From Burhinus oedicnemus (Eukaryota; Chordata; Aves; Charadriiformes; Burhinidae): a stretch of DNA of 64,000 nt. The position numbers and the translations under genes are program-made. The notes under the pieces are model-generated. The model did not search any database, was not told the DNA's origin, and worked only from the letters and a program-made list of their open reading frames with translations. Within the stretch, counting starts at the first letter, position 1, and each line of letters opens with the position of its first letter. The DNA lies in the NCBI GenBank assembly GCA_008921705.1, contig VFFE01007605.1, positions 3,912,120 through 3,976,119 of the forward strand, given 5' to 3'. Below, one piece after another: positions 63,251 to 64,000 of the stretch.

Positions 63251-64000
63251 ATGTATATCATATATATCTCCATCAGTCCAGCTGGGTGCTCTGTCATCTT
63301 TTTGACGATAGCAGCTACTGAGTGTTTAGCCAGCAAAAGAGTATTTAGCCGTTCAGCCCCCTGAGTCGGTCCCTGCAGAGCCACTCCCACCCCTCGCTCC
63401 CTGCGCACCAAGAAACCGGCTTCGGGGGATTTAAAACTGCTGATTTTCAGGCCCGGTTTGACAAATTGCCAGGATTAATTCCAGTGCAGGGCTCTGAAAA
63501 TCAGGGGAGAGAATTTGAGCCTCAGCTCTACATTCAATTGATGACTGATTAAGGGAAGTAGTAGCTCAATAATCAACTATATAAAAACGTTATGCTCCCA
63601 AAGTGCAACACACAATATTGAGACGTTTTGCATTCATCTCATAAGGATAAGTGTAGCTTTAAATCACTATTTTTGCCTGTACGTCACCTTTTCCTTTCTG
63701 GTCTCACAAATAAGAACCTTCAAATACTTTCTTTTTTATGCTATAAAACTGACTTACTGGAACAATTTGGTAAATGTTTATCGTGCCAAGAAACGGACAC
63801 ATTTTGGAGCTCTTTCTCTGGACCAACGAACATTACTCTACAGCACTGCATTTCACAATGTTATTTTTGTTTCCTAGGGTCATAGAGAAAACAATATTCT
63901 ACTTTTGTTCCAAAGATTGGGAGTTATTTGACACAGAAAAAATCGTAGGTGAGCCAGCATCCAGACATGTCCTGCAATTAAGATCTTGAGTTATTGACTT

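Larger units (their letters stand above)
60742..64000. other. Unique non-coding DNA, no supported gene
   Basis: Single-copy sequence to the window end. It contains an AAAT repeat (61848), a CT run (63238) and TAAT-rich patches at 61225-61305 and 62440-62840 that look like candidate conserved elements. The 155-codon frame at 62854-63321 is hydrophobic in part but unrecognisable. A 71-bp splice-bounded segment lies at 63878-63948 (see findings). Confidence 0.55.

Noticed and set aside
62854..63321. 155-codon open frame with a hydrophobic stretch that could pass for a membrane protein
   Set aside because: Hydrophobicity follows from T-rich codons. No family resemblance, and it runs through a CT/TA simple repeat.
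1..64000. Prokaryotic systems (CRISPR, phage defence, operons, insertion sequences) and endogenous retroviruses
   Set aside because: No long coding arrays, no regularly spaced repeats, and no LTR pair or gag/pol/env similarity seen. The only reverse-transcriptase remnants are CR1 LINE fragments.

Overview
This window looks like non-coding vertebrate nuclear DNA, most probably from a bird. The strongest evidence is four degraded, 5'-truncated copies of the CR1 non-LTR retrotransposon. Their 3' ends carry the typical short ATTCTATGAT-type repeats, and they keep recognisable pieces of the C-terminal reverse-transcriptase polyprotein. CR1 also occurs in crocodilians and turtles. However, the low repeat load (the four copies total about 1.9 kb, roughly 3% of the window), the short truncated copies and the scattered small microsatellites fit a bird best. 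There are no compact operon-like genes, ribosome-binding sites, insertion sequences or CRISPR arrays, so a bacterial or phage origin is excluded.

Layout: 1-4.25 kb is unique AT-rich sequence. At 4.28-5.12 kb lies the largest CR1 copy (minus strand), squeezed between a TG tract and a TA tract. From 5.15 to 27.5 kb the DNA is essentially unique. It is broken only by simple repeats: a G9-T-G9 tract at 10.4 kb, an AAAT repeat at 14.05 kb, an alternating purine-pyrimidine palindrome at 20.7 kb, and a 180-bp GT-rich repeat with a 40-bp higher-order period at 25.4-25.56 kb. A second CR1 (27.57-28.11 kb) and a 76-bp CR1 3' scrap (30.4 kb) are both on the minus strand. About 18 kb of unique DNA follows, then a fourth CR1 on the plus strand (48.58-49.03 kb). 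The last 15 kb is again unique, with a 25-bp tandem duplication (56.74 kb), a TTA/TTG repeat (56.85 kb), a 28-base poly(A) run (60.71 kb) and an AAAT repeat (61.85 kb).

I found no protein-coding gene I can support. Apart from CR1 fragments, the open reading frames are short, recognisable to no family, and about as numerous as expected by chance; the longest is 213 codons at 58.5 kb. Several unique stretches resemble the homeodomain/POU-motif-rich conserved elements found in vertebrate gene deserts, and two 71-bp segments have good splice-site-like borders. These are offered only as hypotheses. The likely interpretation is an intergenic desert or a large intron. No undescribed multi-gene system is visible.
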